A stretch of 64,000 nt of DNA. Source: Aradus depressus (lineage: Eukaryota > Arthropoda > Insecta > Hemiptera > Aradidae). Positions 53,426-63,828 of this stretch are shown here, in pieces. Within the stretch, counting starts at the first letter, position 1. Every line of letters starts with the position of its first letter. The stretch is taken from contig OY759215.1 of NCBI GenBank assembly GCA_963662175.1, positions 52,097,213 through 52,161,212 of the forward strand, in the 5' to 3' direction. Both the position numbers and the translations under genes were made by a program. The notes beneath the pieces were generated by a model that was given only the letters and a program-made list of their open reading frames with translations, did not search any database and had not been told where the DNA came from.

Positions 53426-53594
53426 AATATGTATTGGATCTTATCCTTTATCTTACTCTCTGTATTTATGTTTTATTTTTTTGTATTTATAACGACAATA
53501 TTGTAATAATTTCTATATACAATCGTAATATGAAGAAACTGTAGAAATGTTTCAATGGTTGGTATACCTGAGAAAATTAGTTCACTGCAATTAT

Positions 53595-53915
53595 AAAAAA
53601 TGGCTTCGGTAAATCACCGGCAATGTACTTCCCCAGAATGAATTAATCAATTAACTTTTCGCTTCCCTTCCAAAACCAGTCGACCATTTGCGCTAAAATT
53701 CAACAGTTGAGTTACATAGGGGCTCCTAAATCCACACACCCAATGTGAGAGGTTGAATTTAAATATAACATTTCATGTCGATACATTGAATTGAGCCCCC
53801 TCTCTTTCGGGTGATTCCGCAAAAATTAATAGGTGTCGTCCTTACAGGGCTTTGTCTTGAAATTTCGTGTCAATACACAGTTATTACGATTTTGCTTCAC
53901 AGTGCAAGTTCATAA
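53595..53915 (+). repeat. HT repeat, head part
   Basis: GGCAATGTACTTCCCCAGAA, TGAATTAATCAATTAAC, GTCGACCATTTGCGCTAAAA and GTGTCGTCCTTACAGGGC. No terminal hairpin. Confidence 0.78.
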
Positions 53916-54127
53916 GGCCAACAAAAATAAAAAAATATTGTAGTGACGTTATTGGCAATCGATGCGCCTCTACTTGAAGATTTATTATCAAGTCGATAAG
54001 GAGAAAACCTTATTTTTTTTTTAAAAGTATCCCAATTATTTTCATATATTTTTTATATGCTTAATATATTTTTAAAATAAACATAAAACTACCTAAATAA
54101 ATAAAACAAACTTATTTGTTAATTAAC

Positions 54128-54315
54128 CATCGTCAGGTCTAGTTATGAACATAACAGTTCATAACTAGACCTGACGATGATGTGAGGCCGAAACCGGTAG
54201 TTTTATTTTTATAAATATCTTTAGTGGAATAGACAATATTTCAAAAAATAAGTTTGTTTTATTTATTTATTACAAATTTCACAATATGTCCGCGTTCCAC
54301 AACTTAGAAGTTGAT
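54128..54315 (+). repeat. CCGGT-hairpin repeat, copy 2, with 23-bp perfect hairpin
   Basis: Arms 54128-54150 (CATCGTCAGGTCTAGTTATG...) and 54157-54179 pair perfectly around ATAACA. The right arm continues into CTGACGATGATGTGAGG, CCGAAACCGGTAGTTTTA and AGACAATATTTCAAAAAATA, shared with 27591-27765. Confidence 0.85.
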
Positions 54316-55060
54316 AAAACTACCTTTCAGTGAAGTATAATTACTAAGATCATAAGCGGGGGGGGCCCCATGGCAGATCCGCCACTACACAGGTTCACTA
54401 TGTTTGTTGATTAAAATGAGCAATGATTGGTTACGTGTGAGAGACAGGTCATCAACCGTCATTTGACCTATTGTATGACAAAAAGTTTCCAAAATGACTA
54501 GGCAAATGCCCATCATTAGAGTCAGTTAGGTCTATTCATTCGACGCGGCGGGAGTAACGTTATATCATTTGTATGACCCCTTCAAATTTAACATTTAACT
54601 CTTCATTTATTATTTTCTCTTCCCACATATTATAAATTTACCCTCTCTTATGTAATATTGTAATAATGAAAGAAGTCTATATCAATTTATGAAATGTCTA
54701 TTCAAATACACATTTTCAATGGTAACATCAGATTTACTTTTAGTGATTTGCCGATTGTAAATAGCCAATATATATAGCCAAATAAAATTGTCTTCTTTGC
54801 TGAGTTCCTTTCATCTGAACGTCACAGCATGAAATAATACATATAAATTGTATTTATTTATTTTTTTTTTTTTTTGTTTATTATTATTTTATATATATAT
54901 TTTTTTTATTTTTTTTATTTATCATTCTTTTCTTCTTTTTTATTTATTTCATTTTTTTTAAATGTATCATTCATCAAATTTACTTATGGTTTATACCGAT
55001 TGTAAATATTCAAAATAAAGAATTATTTAAAAAAATAAATAAATTATATATGCTGGGTGA
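54316..55060. other. unassigned sequence ending in a LINE-like tail
   Basis: 54840-55040 is an AT-rich 3' tail (CGATTGTAAATATTCAAAAT then AAAGAATTATT) that resembles a LINE terminus. No gene in the preceding part. Confidence 0.5.
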
Positions 55061-55515
55061 GGATTCCAAAGTATTGGGGAATGGTATCCTGAACCTCAAA
55101 AGATATTAATTTTTTTCATCAGTTTTTCTTAAATTAATTTTATTGCAAGCCTGGGTTAGATTTCTTCCTCCTCCATAATCTTGATTTTTATATTTTTTAA
55201 ATTTATTTTATCTTCTTCTATATAATTATTCAGATACATTTTTTTTCGTATGATTTCTTTGTAATGAAACTGTTAATTTAACTACTTTTGTATTATTATT
55301 TTTTTTAAAAATCTATTTCATCATTATCTATTTAATTTTAATTTTATTGTTTTATTATATTTATATTTATTTTGTTCTTGTTTCTATACACTGTAGCACT
55401 TTTATCTCATTACTGACATTTTATTTTATTTGTATTTGTTGCTCTGTTAAGTGACTTTCATGTATTTATTCTTAGGGGACCTCGGTCACAGAATAACATT
55501 TATTTTCATTTCAAA
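55061..55515 (+). repeat. LINE 3' untranslated end, same family as 5396-5700
   Basis: An AT-rich stretch ends in TTATTCTTAGGGGACCTCGG then TCACAGAATAACATTTATTT. This equals the complement of the terminus at 5396-5470. No ORF2 part remains. Confidence 0.6.
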
Positions 55516-56179
55516 AGGTGCGAAGTTCCGCAACTGACAGGAATCTTCATAGAATACCAGTACCATAGAACGTCAATAGACAACGACAGATTGTATGAGT
55601 CAAGGGCAGTCCCTCCTTAGGAAACATATCGATGGTCCCTAAGAATAAAGTCGTTATTCAGAAAGCGCGTCAATAACATACGTTATTCTAATAGTTGATC
55701 AATAAGGTCGTAATTTAGAGGAAAAATCAGTAACGTGTTTAGTCAAAAATCTTATTTACAAAAGGTTGGCAACACCTTCAGAGGAAGAAAAAGGTTTATT
55801 ATTATCTGACAGTGATAGTAAATTTTGACGACAATCAAAGTTGGTTTGTTATTTAAATAAAAGCGTTTAATAAAAATAAATATGAAGTTTTATATTATAA
55901 ATATAAATCGCGAAGCACATAAAAAAGTAAACAGATAATGCCCATAAATCATTACTTGCTATTTAATGAAATAATCTTGCAAATTAAATAATGTGAGTTT
56001 ACTCGACTTTAACGGATTGAGTATTAATCTCTTAACACAGGCACAAGCCAGCAACATTTTATAAAACGGTTCAACTTTAAAATCCCTTTTTTTAAGGGCC
56101 ATATAAAAATATATGGCCCTTGCTGCACCAATTATTTAAAATACTATTTTTTGAATTATATTATATATTATAGGTTAGA

Positions 56180-56236
56180 AAAATTCTGGGGGTATTGAGG
56201 GTCAGTCATGCTATACATCAATACCCCCAGAATTTT
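56180..56236. repeat. 19-bp perfect hairpin
   Basis: AAAATTCTGGGGGTATTGA at 56180-56198 pairs exactly with TCAATACCCCCAGAATTTT at 56218-56236, leaving a 19-base loop. It lies just beside the SINE tail. Confidence 0.85.
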
Positions 56237-56261
56237 GAATTCTACAGTCGCTAGCAAACAT

Positions 56262-56566
56262 CTACATTATAGGTTAGGTTAGGTTCTATGACTCATGCCT
56301 GGGCTTTAACTACGAGGTCTTATTGCCTACTACCAGAGCGCTTTTTCGTCACTCTGGTTGACATAAGCCCGACTCTACTGTGGGAGTCCTGAATTTTGCC
56401 TACCCTAAATTTTTATTCACCTAGGGCAGGGGTCTTTAACGAGTACCTTACATCGTACAGAATCGGGACCATCGCTTAACGTCCCATCCGAAGTATGGCG
56501 TGCTTAAGTTTATTTTACCTCCCAGATAAAATAAACTAAGGGCCTCGGTCGGGTTTCGAACCCACG
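56262..56566 (-). mobile_element. SINE with telomere-like tail, head truncated
   Basis: The plus strand starts TATAGGTTAGGTTAGGTTC (complement of the CCTAA tail), then ATGACTCATGCCTGGGC, ACCAGAGCGC and the GGGACC...CGTCCC block. It ends after box B (GGGTTTCGAACCC). The GCGCCGGTAGCTC head is missing. Confidence 0.9.
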
Positions 56567-57319
56567 TATATGTATGATAATTCCAGACGTAAAACTATAA
56601 TATATACGTAACATTTAATGAATTTTAGTTAGTTATAGCTAAATTCATGGACCATATAAAATTTTAAAAGGAGATGATAGTAGATCACTTTTTTTGTATG
56701 TACGAGAATCAAAATTTTTTTTTTTAGATTTTGAAAGATATTTTTTAAAAAAACGTTCCACACCTGGGTACTATTGCAATTTTTCACTGTCGCAGCGAAC
56801 GTGTTAATATAATTAGAACTTATTATTATTAAAAATAATAAATTATTAAAAATAATAAATGATGATTATTCAAAAAATTTCAGAAATGTTTAAAAAAAAT
56901 TGAAGATAATAAAAATAATTAAAAAAAAAAAATGAAATAGAAAGGAATCTCTTTGAATTTGATAGATCAATTAGGTATTATAAATAATTATATCACTCTC
57001 AGATAATAATAAACATTTTTCTTCCTCTGAAGGGGTTGCCAACCTTTTGTAAATAAAATTTTTGACTAACTACCTTACTGATTTTTCATTACGACCTTAT
57101 TGATCAACTATACGAATAGCATATGTTATTGACGCGCTTTCTGAATAACGACTTTCTTTTTAGGGACCATCGATATTCGGTAGAGATGTGATTATAGAGG
57201 AAGAATTTTAGAATATTCGACCACGGGATTATTCTTAGCTTTACTAAGGAAACTGGGAGACTAGGTCCTTCATGAAGGATTGGTATCATCAGAAACAGGA
57301 AGACAAAATGGAAAAGATA

Positions 57320-57515
57320 AGGAGATAGCTTGCTGCCCTACTGAGCTCAAAATCAGAGCTAAAAAAAAAAACTGAGCATGCCGCCCTTAGGACGGGACGT
57401 TCAGGGATGGCCGAACCAATGCGATCTCGGAGATCCCTACACTAGGTAACTAAACAAGTGTAGGCGAAATTCGGGACTCCCAGAGTAGAGTCGGGGTCAA
57501 GTCTATCACAGAGGC
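57320..57515 (+). mobile_element. SINE, strongly diverged
   Basis: GCTTGCTGCCCTACTGAGCT, CTGAGCATGCCGCCCTTAGG, GACGGGACGTTCAGGGATGG and CCAGAGTAGAGTCGGGGTC keep the SINE order with a poly-A patch replacing the box-B region. Confidence 0.65.
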
Positions 57516-58145
57516 CAGTATAAAAATATAAATTTTGCCAAAAATTACGTATTACGACATATTCCACTTTCACCATCGATGGACGATGTTCTGAAATGCT
57601 AAACATTAATTTTATTTTGTTGTCCAAGACGTCAAAAACTGGATGTATACCAAAATTTTAGAAGTAGGTCAAACCATAAAAGTCGGGTAGTAGCCGGTTT
57701 GACTCTTTCTGACTAAAATTGAAGCAGAGGTTAGAAGACAATTGCTATTGGATTTGGCTGTTGGATGAAGTAGTTTTTAAGGGTCAGAGAACAGCTGTCA
57801 AAGCCGCGACGATGGGTGATCAACTAGACCTGTGGGGTCAGCTGACCAGAGAAGAGCTGTCAAAGCCGCGACGATGGGTGATCAACTAGACCTGTGGGGT
57901 CAGCTGACCAGAACCAGGCATGTCATAACATTCTAAGTTCAGTGGAGTGAAGCCATGTCGGTCTGCTTCCTTCACCACTAGCACTAGCGACACCATTCTC
58001 ACTCCTGGCCACAACCCCAAGTTTCGGATATCCATCGTTAATATGAACTTGAGAAAATTATAAAAATAAAATTGAAAAAAGACATGAAAGCCAATAGAAA
58101 CATCTGATATTGAGGAAACTCACGCTTGTTGCTAGAGCAAAACGA
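57516..58145. other. unassigned, including a 62-bp tandem duplication
   Basis: At 57793-57912 a GC-rich 62-bp unit (AGCTGTCAAAGCCGCGACGA ... TCAGCTGACCAGA) is repeated exactly, about twice. Downstream to 58030 the minus strand has a short open frame starting MDIRNLGLWPG, not recognised. No common repeat is present here. Confidence 0.6.
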
Positions 58146-58147
58146 AT

Positions 58148-58255
58148 AAATCAACGGCAGTCGTACATCCCCAGAACGAATTAATCAATTAAATGTTCGC
58201 TCTTCCTCCGAAATCAATGACCGTTCGAGTTACAAATCATCATTTGACTTGTTTA
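58148..58255 (+). repeat. HT repeat head
   Basis: AACGGCAGTCGTACATCCCC, GAATTAATCAATTAAATG and AATCAATGACCGTTCGAG. Confidence 0.7.
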
Positions 58256-58463
58256 GAATCAAAATGGTCTAAGTGACATTTTAAAAACTTTGAAGAAACT
58301 GGGCATTCAGTTCTTAATTGATTTAAAAATCTATAATTTATCGAAACCGGAAATATTTTGTCTTCTGCTTTTATGGTGAACGTTGCTGCTAGCAAACCAT
58401 AAAATTGAATAAAAATCTTAATTGCAAGGTCATTGTTGATATGTTTAAGTTACTTGTTCATGT

Positions 58464-58697
58464 GTTTCTTAAACTTCTCTGGGATGTTACATTGTTGGTT
58501 AATTCCGGCATTTCTTCCAGAAGTCTCTTCTTATTCTTTTTTCCGACAATATTTCGAGACTCTTCGAAGTCCCTTCTGCTGGTCACTATGAACTATTTCG
58601 TTCATAGTGACCGGAAGAAGGGACTTGTAAGAGTCCCGAAATATTGTCGGAAAAAAAGAATAAGAAGACACCTCTGGAATAAATGCCGGAATTAACC
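58464..58697. mobile_element. foldback with ~95-bp arms and flanking direct repeat
   Basis: The left arm is GGTTAATTCCGGCATTTC, CCGACAATATTTCGAGACTC, GAAGTCCCTTCTGCTGGTCA, CTATGAAC. The right arm is its complement, meeting it near 58593. TTACTTGTTCATGT occurs at 58450-58463 and 58697-58710 and may be the target duplication. Same family as 2840-3030. Confidence 0.82.
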
Positions 58698-58710
58698 TTA
58701 CTTGTTCATG

Positions 58711-59100
58711 TCACCAAAATGTTATAAGTGATTTGCCACTAGATTTCAGCACTGGCAAGGATTTCACTTGTACAACAAAAAAAACCCATTAAATTCTAAA
58801 CAAAATGAATACACAAACATTATAGTCACGATTACAAAATATACAGTCAAATATTAATAATTAAATTCAGCACCTAACACCTGTCTGTATTTCAGGGCAT
58901 CAAAAATATATCACATATCAGACGATATAGTTTTTTGTTATTACAATTAGTTCAATCAAATAGTTATATTTTGTCCCCTCCAATCAAATTCTTAACTTCA
59001 CTATTGTCATTGCTGATATACATTGAGTATAAGACCAACTATACAAAATGATCAACATTAAATCTGTTTAAAATAGTTCAGTATTTCGTTTCTTGTTCGA
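58711..59100. other. unassigned AT-rich sequence
   Basis: No repeat, open frame or motif recognised. Confidence 0.5.
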
Positions 59101-59400
59101 TTAGATCGAAGTTTGGACAACTGCCCGACGTGGAGGTAGCGTAAATCCAGCTATAATTTAAGAGAGGATCCATTAAACCTATTTACCAGCGCATATGCTT
59201 GTCTGGCGGACAATAAGTGGCAGGCTACTCTGGCCATCAGATATCTGGAGCTTCCGTGAGGGCTTTATTCCAAGTATTGCTAAGCCGTCAGGGGTGTGGT
59301 TGCGGTAAATTTCAGCTTTGTACTTCTCTCTTATGACTTTGCTGGCCAACCACTTTGATTCAACGACTGAGGCTTCGCATTTCACTAATTGACTTACACA
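59101..59400 (-). pseudogene. unknown element fragment with a 68-codon open frame
   Basis: The minus-strand frame 59385-59179 reads KCEASVVESKWLASKVIREK near its start and LAILGIKPSRKLQISDG later. It is polar, with no membrane segment or known motif. DNA similarity to 49880-50095 shows it is part of a dispersed element, perhaps a transposase or gag remnant. I do not recognise it. Confidence 0.45.
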
Positions 59401-59670
59401 GAGCCTTCTGAACCCTAATTCGAAATTGAGTTTTCAATGGAATTTCATGTTTCCCGCTCTCCTAATTCGAAAAAATAAAAAAGTCTGTGAAAAAGATAAA
59501 TCCCAATAGAATGAATGTATCGATACGACATTTTATATGTGAATCCAGAACCTTTTGACAACGGAATGGAATTTTAGCCAAATCGATTGAAGGATAGGGG
59601 GGAGGCTTAACAAAAAGACTCTAATAACAGATTTAATGAATGTATCGACATGAAAAGGTATATGTGTGAC
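59401..59670 (-). repeat. HT repeat, inverse
   Basis: AATTCGAAATTGAGTTTTCA, TATCGATACGACATTTTATA and CCAAATCGATTGAAGGATAG in HT order. Confidence 0.7.
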
Positions 59671-60240
59671 TTTTTTTTTTATTATTTATTGGCTTCTTGC
59701 CCTACACCCCATTATCAACACATATTAGGACGGGGACCTCCTTCAGAGGAAAGGGCTCAATTACAAAGATATATTTACAACTTTATAAAAATATATGCAA
59801 CAAGCAAATGTGCTAAGGTAGAAAAAAAAATGGCAATGTCAAAATGTCAAGAGAGGAGAAATCACCCAGTGGTGACACTCCCTAGGCACTGAAACGCACT
59901 CATTTATGGCTAATCACTTTCACTGCCTGATCTGAGAAAGGTCTCTAGGCCATTGGCGTTTAAGGCGTCGTTCGCGAAGTGTGGCAGAGATGAGGGTTTG
60001 GACTAGAGGAATAATGTGGGCTCTAAAGGAGGAAAGTAATTGTTTGTACCTGGATTTAGCTTATTTGATGACAAAGGGAATATTGAGATCAGTGTGAAGG
60101 GTTTTGTTGGAGATGTGTGTAATAAGGAGCATTGCCTATTGTAAGAAGGATTTTGGATTGCAAGGATTGAATGCGCTGAAGATTGGAAGCTTTGGCAGAA
60201 TCCCATAGTTCAAGTCCATAAGTCCACATAGGCTTGAATA
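59671..60240 (-). pseudogene. jockey-type LINE ORF2 C-terminus, second copy
   Basis: The minus strand from about 60215 encodes DSAKASNLQRIQSLQSKIL, then NAPYYTHLSNKTLHTDL and NIPFVI. This is the thumb-side region following the RT of jockey-clade elements. It is followed by SRYKQLLSSF-type text with stops, and a 3' tail sharing AGAAATCACCCAGTGGTGAC with 24560-24600. Better preserved than the copy at 24357-25200 but still broken. Confidence 0.78.
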
Positions 60241-60704
60241 TTTCCTTATCCCAATTTTGAAAGAATATATCAAATTAGCAACACTTTTGTGCTGAGAACT
60301 GTCTGTTCGTCTGCAAGTTGCCAGATTTAACGATCTGAAAGTACGACGAACAGGGTGAGTTAACGAGGCCCCTCTACGCCATTGTTTCACAATTCGTGTC
60401 CCCCCCCTCCCTCCATTCGAGTTAAAACAAGTGATTGGCAGATTTACAGCTGTCTCTTTGCCGGGAAATCCACGCAACAAGTGTGAAACCAAACTCATCC
60501 GGTCAATGAAAATGAAAAAAAAAAAAAAAAAAAACTGACAAGGTTCAACCTACAGCTTTCACTTCCTCTAGTTAAGTTGCTAAATTTTGGTAAACCAGAC
60601 TCAGGATGTTAAAAAAATTGATCCGAATTTCCCTCGAATAGTTCGCTAAGTGCTTGAATCGATCAGACATCAAGACTAGGTTCTTGAGGAAAGGTTTGCA
60701 ATTT
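60241..60704. other. unassigned
   Basis: Contains a run of A at 60514-60533 and a minus-strand frame without a recognisable domain. No common repeat. Confidence 0.45.
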
Positions 60705-61262
60705 TGGCTTACCCAGCTATACGATGTATAGGGCAAGTTATGTACTCGGACAAAAATTTGATGCGGTTTTCCACGGAATAATAATTTAAATAAAAAAAAT
60801 GTCTTTCTGTGTGTGTATGTGCCTGTGAATACGATAACTCATGAATGTTTCGACATTAAATTGAGTGGAGGGATTCAGAAGTCCCTGTATAAGTAAACTA
60901 TGAATTTTTAGCCAAAATGGTCGATTGGTATAAGAGGAAGAGCTAAACTTCTTTGATTAATTGTGCAGGGGCAGTACATTGCCTGTGATTCACTAATGAT
61001 TATGTGTTACCTGACTTTGACGATACCAATGGCATGAAAATATGTTAATATTACCTACTTATTAAATATTTTATTTCGTTAAATTTATTACACAGCCAAT
61101 TATTAGAGTTTTTGTATTAAGCCCCTCTAGTCCCCCCTTTCCTCCGTCCGAATTGCCTAAAAATCAACAGTTATCATCCTCAAGCGGTTCTGCAAAAACA
61201 TACAAAATGTCGTTTCGATACATTCATTCTATAGGGAGTTATCGAGTTCAGATTGAGAAATA
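60705..61262. repeat. HT repeats, inverse then direct
   Basis: 60705-60990 begins with the hairpin (CCAGCTATACGATGTATAGG) and runs inverse. 61085-61262 runs direct (AGAGTTTTTGTATTAAGCCC, TCTATAGGGAGTTATCGAG). Confidence 0.75.
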
Positions 61263-62285
61263 AAATAACTGGTATAGTTTTTGTTCAACCAGCTAAAAAA
61301 TATTTTTTAAGAATTATATAAATATAAATACGGTTCAGCAAAAACATTCAACATCAAACGAATTCAGGCGTTTCAGTCAAAAACCCTCAGACTGATAACA
61401 CAGTGCCCCCCATACATAAACAACAGAATACTTCATAACGATCTTATGATACACACAGTACCCGACACTATACAAACTACTTACATACGGTTTTTTAGAA
61501 AACTTTACACACATACAAACCCAGAAATACGTACTTTATCTTCACAACACTTACCACAAAACCCCTACGAAGGTTGAAGAGAAGATGGAACCGCGATTTA
61601 CTGCCACCTTGAATCATATTCGTTGTTTTTTTACATCATTTTCCTTTACTTTTATCATCTCTCTTATCCATCCATCAAAATTGTCTTTCAATTCCTTTTT
61701 ATTTATTTATTTCTATACTTATTTATTTTATTTTATTTTAGTTATTTTTTTCAGTTCTTGTCCTAATAATTAAGATTAATTTTCGTCCCGAGGACCTACC
61801 ACTGGGTGGCCTTCCTCTCACATGCCCTTCACGCCAACAAATCAATACCATCATAGATGGTGGCATTTCAAAAATTAAATATAGCGCATGGTTTACTTTT
61901 TCATTTTTAAAATTTCTTCCAGATCGAAAGGGGAATATGATGAATGAAATTAAGCTACAACACGGACTGAGATCGGCTGAAACTAGCCTATAAAATCACA
62001 CCTGATCACAGATAACTACAGTAATAAATGGTATATGTGGGAGAATGAGTATAGTTGACGGGGAACACTATATCATCAAGTTACCGCACTGCAGTGAACT
62101 ATGACCAAGGACTAACGTTACAGAATACCAACACTACAAACACTACCTTCAATAACAGGTATCATAAATAACAGTTTCAACCAATCATCGTCATTATTAT
62201 TATTAATGCCACTTTTTAATAGGCTTTATTTAGGTCGTTATTGGTTACGCTCTATCTCTCTCTCTCTCTTTGTTATTTGACGGAA
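61263..62285. other. unassigned sequence
   Basis: A long stretch of low G+C text, including a T-rich part (61615-61760) whose open frame is low-complexity. ATCGGCTGAAACTAGCCTAT at about 61973 recalls the hairpin motifs of other repeats but is incomplete. No gene. Confidence 0.5.
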
Positions 62286-62287
62286 AG

Positions 62288-62712
62288 TGAGGAAAAAATC
62301 ACCGACTATGTACTTCCCCAACACGAAATAATCTATTACGTTTTCCCTTTTCCTCTAAGGCCAATAGACGGTTTGAGCTAAAACTCAATATTTGACTTCA
62401 TAATGGCACTATGAGCACATAATGGCTTCTGAATCTTCATACTAAATTTTGTATCGATATATTCATAACTTCGGCAGTAATTTTTGGGTTGAGCCCCCTC
62501 TGATCATCCTCCCCTTCAGCGGATTCCACTGAAAATTTAAAGGTGGTGTCCATTCTTGGTCTTGAAATAAATATAAAAAAAGTCGTTGGCAATGTAATTC
62601 CTCGGAAAAAATTAATCAATTAACTTGACGATCCCTCTCAAAACCAATCGACCGTTTGCGCTAATAGTTGACATACATAGAGGCCTCAAACTAAATTTTA
62701 TTTAGATAAATT
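62288..62712 (+). repeat. HT repeats, two partial copies
   Basis: 62288-62560: ACTATGTACTTCCCCAACAC, AACTTCGGCAGTAATTTTTG, CAGCGGATTCCACTGAAAAT. 62585-62712: GGCAATGTAATTCCTC, ATTAATCAATTAACTTG, CGACCGTTTGCGCTAATAG. Confidence 0.75.
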
Positions 62713-62734
62713 CATTACATTGGTAAGAAGATGG

Positions 62735-63020
62735 CTGATGTAGTGAGAAGTAATTATTTCACAGGTTGTAAAATAAAATATAGTCTGACCTCTCACAGAT
62801 TTTATTAATTTTTGTTAGCCGGCTTTTGAGGCTGCCGTCATCATCAGGCACTCTGGTAAAATAATTTATAATGTTTTAATAAATAAGATTTAAAAATTAA
62901 AATAAACATGTATAAAACAATTTAAAAAAAATAAAAAAACCATTCAACAATTTTAAATTTCATGGATGGGGACAGATATGTTATTCTGTTTCCCATCTGA
63001 GTCACAACTCTCAGTTTACA
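62735..63020 (-). mobile_element. older copy of the 251-bp hammerhead-like element
   Basis: Inverse of 34783-35033: TTTCACAGGTTGTAAAATA at its 3' end, GACCTCTCACAGATTTTATT, AGCCGGCTTTTGAGGC, GTCATCATCAGGCA, CATGGATGGGGACAGATATG and TCTGAGTCACAACTCTCAG. The GAAA of the core is mutated here. Confidence 0.8.
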
Positions 63021-63290
63021 GCTGCGGAAGTAATATAAAATTGTATGTTGATATTATCATTACATTGGCAGTTATTACAATTTTTTTTTATTGAGCGCCC
63101 CCCTAATCCCACTTCCACTTGGCCGAAATACAGAAAATCAATAGATAATGTCATTAGAGGTTTCTGAATATACGTATACAATTTATATTTTAATTTATTT
63201 ATATCGGGAGATATCGTGTTCACAGACAGACAACATTTTTTTGAAATTTTTGGAATCAGGAATTCGGAAAACATAATATTTCGTTGAAAA
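63021..63290 (+). repeat. HT repeat
   Basis: TTATTGAGCGCCCCCCTAAT, CACTTGGCCGAAATACAG, TATCGGGAGATATCGTGTTC and GGAATCAGGAATTCGGAAAA. It is cut by the GC-rich block at 63295. Confidence 0.75.
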
Positions 63291-63294
63291 CGGC

Positions 63295-63620
63295 TTCAAA
63301 TATCTTGCCGGGGACGACTGCAGGCACGCCGGTGATCGCCCCCAGCCAGCGAGCGCCCTACATTTATCCCCAGCTCTCGTCCAAGGAGCGCCGCTGAGGA
63401 AATTAAGGTGGGCTGCGAGTGACGATCGTCGCAAATGATAGACGGCGTTCGCTTCTAGCCCGACCACAGCAAAAGATTATTATTATATTTGTCTTTATTT
63501 ATATATATAAATAAACAGTTTCACGCCCTTTTCCCCGACGACTCGGCGAACGGGTGACGTGGCATCCACCGGAGGTCGCAACCCCCCCCCCCCCCCCCCC
63601 CCCCCCCAAATATAAAAAAT
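63295..63620. other. GC-rich insert within an HT repeat, with C-tract
   Basis: 63295-63480 and 63515-63585 are GC-rich (GCCGGGGACGACTGCAGGC, CGTTCGCTTCTAGCCCGACC) and differ sharply from both sides. A run of about 24 C follows at 63584-63607, and the HT text resumes at 63620 (TTTCTGACTGATGACTTAA). It looks like an inserted element, probably a SINE or LINE end. No protein. Confidence 0.55.
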
Positions 63621-63725
63621 TTCTGACTGATGACTTAACCTCCTCTATACTTCGTATAAGTGGGAAAGGAAAGTAATGTAACTGTACATACAAAAGAAAA
63701 AAAAATATATATATATATATATGGC
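63621..63725 (+). repeat. HT terminal hairpin and (AT)n
   Basis: AACCTCCTCTATACTTCGTA with TAAGTGGGAAAGG is the HT end, followed by an A-run and an (AT)n tract. Confidence 0.75.
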
Positions 63726-63749
63726 ATGTTTGGAGCTCGTTAATTTCGT

Positions 63750-63828
63750 TTGTGACTCATGACTGGGATTCAACTAACAGTTAATATCGCCTACTACCAG
63801 CAGAGCGCTCTTTCGCCGCTCTGGTGAA
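63750..63828 (-). mobile_element. SINE 3' fragment
   Basis: TGACTCATGACTGGGATTCA, ATATCGCCTACTACCAG and AGAGCGCTCTTTCGCCGCTC are the complement of the SINE end. Confidence 0.75.

Larger units (their letters stand above)
55634..57168. mobile_element. 1.5-kb foldback with GGTCCCTAA ends and ATCGAT duplication
   Basis: The left arm (55634-55815) reads GGTCCCTAAGAATAAAGTCG, AGAAAGCGCGTCAATAACAT, GGTTGGCAACACCTTCAGAG. The right arm (56998-57168) is the complement, ending TTTTTAGGGACC. ATCGAT flanks both ends (55628-55633 and 57169-57174). There is no transposase. The loop holds the SINE at 56262 and a small hairpin at 56180. Confidence 0.85.
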
